From the NCBI GenBank assembly GCA_017457345.1, contig JAFTHR010000147.1, positions 1 through 7,028 on the forward strand: DNA of 7,028 nucleotides. Reading direction: 5' to 3'. The position numbers and the translations under genes are program-made. Shown here piece after piece: positions 7,023-7,028 of this stretch. Under the pieces are notes generated by a model. It was not told the origin of the DNA, did no database searches, and worked only from the letters and a program-made list of their open reading frames with translations. Positions within the stretch are counted from its first letter, which is position 1; each line of letters opens with the position of its first letter. The stretch comes from Clostridia bacterium (GTDB taxonomy: Bacteria; Bacillota; Clostridia; Christensenellales; Borkfalkiaceae).

Positions 7023-7028
7023 AAAGGA
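7023..7028 (+). promoter_or_regulatory. Shine-Dalgarno at the right edge
   Basis: AAAGGA ends the window after an A-rich stretch without any gene. Together with the upstream promoter it implies a start codon within about ten bases past the right edge. The gene itself cannot be seen. Confidence 0.55.

Noticed and set aside
1..7028. CRISPR array, tRNA/rRNA, insertion sequence or phage genes
   Set aside because: No regularly spaced repeats, RNA gene signatures, transposase or integrase motifs were seen; all coding sequence is explained by the four genes.

Overview
The window holds the 3' part of one tightly packed operon on the + strand (four genes, every junction overlapping), followed by a short AT-rich intergenic region with the promoter of a gene that starts just past the right edge. 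Strong GGAGG-type Shine-Dalgarno sequences, a TTGACA/TGTAAT promoter, moderate GC coding sequence with very AT-rich intergenic DNA, and protein sequences that read like clostridial relatives suggest an anaerobic Bacillota (Clostridia-type) chromosome. This assignment is an inference from style; there is no rRNA or marker gene to confirm it.

Layout: (1) positions 1-849, a DUF58 protein cut at its N-terminus by the window edge; (2) 846-2693, a BatA-type membrane protein with one von Willebrand A (VWA) domain; (3) 2671-5364, a larger membrane protein with two VWA domains, the second set within or next to a glutamine-amidotransferase-like lobe; (4) 5361-6875, a lipoprotein of no recognised family with an Asp-rich loop and a cysteine-rich segment; (5) 6876-7028, no gene, but a palindrome, a sigma-A-type promoter, a potential 5'-leader hairpin and the Shine-Dalgarno of the next gene. 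The minus strand shows only shadow ORFs.

The order DUF58 - BatA-like - VWA protein is the known partner set of MoxR-family AAA+ ATPases, so a moxR gene is expected immediately upstream, outside the window. By the positive-inside rule both membrane proteins should expose their VWA domains outside the cytoplasm while DUF58 stays inside; the lipoprotein should be anchored on the same outer face. The simplest model is a cytoplasmic ATPase/DUF58 pair connected to an extracytoplasmic assembly of three metal-dependent VWA domains plus a dedicated lipoprotein. The biochemical job of such MoxR-VWA operons is poorly known, and the lipoprotein is the least described part and the most interesting item here.
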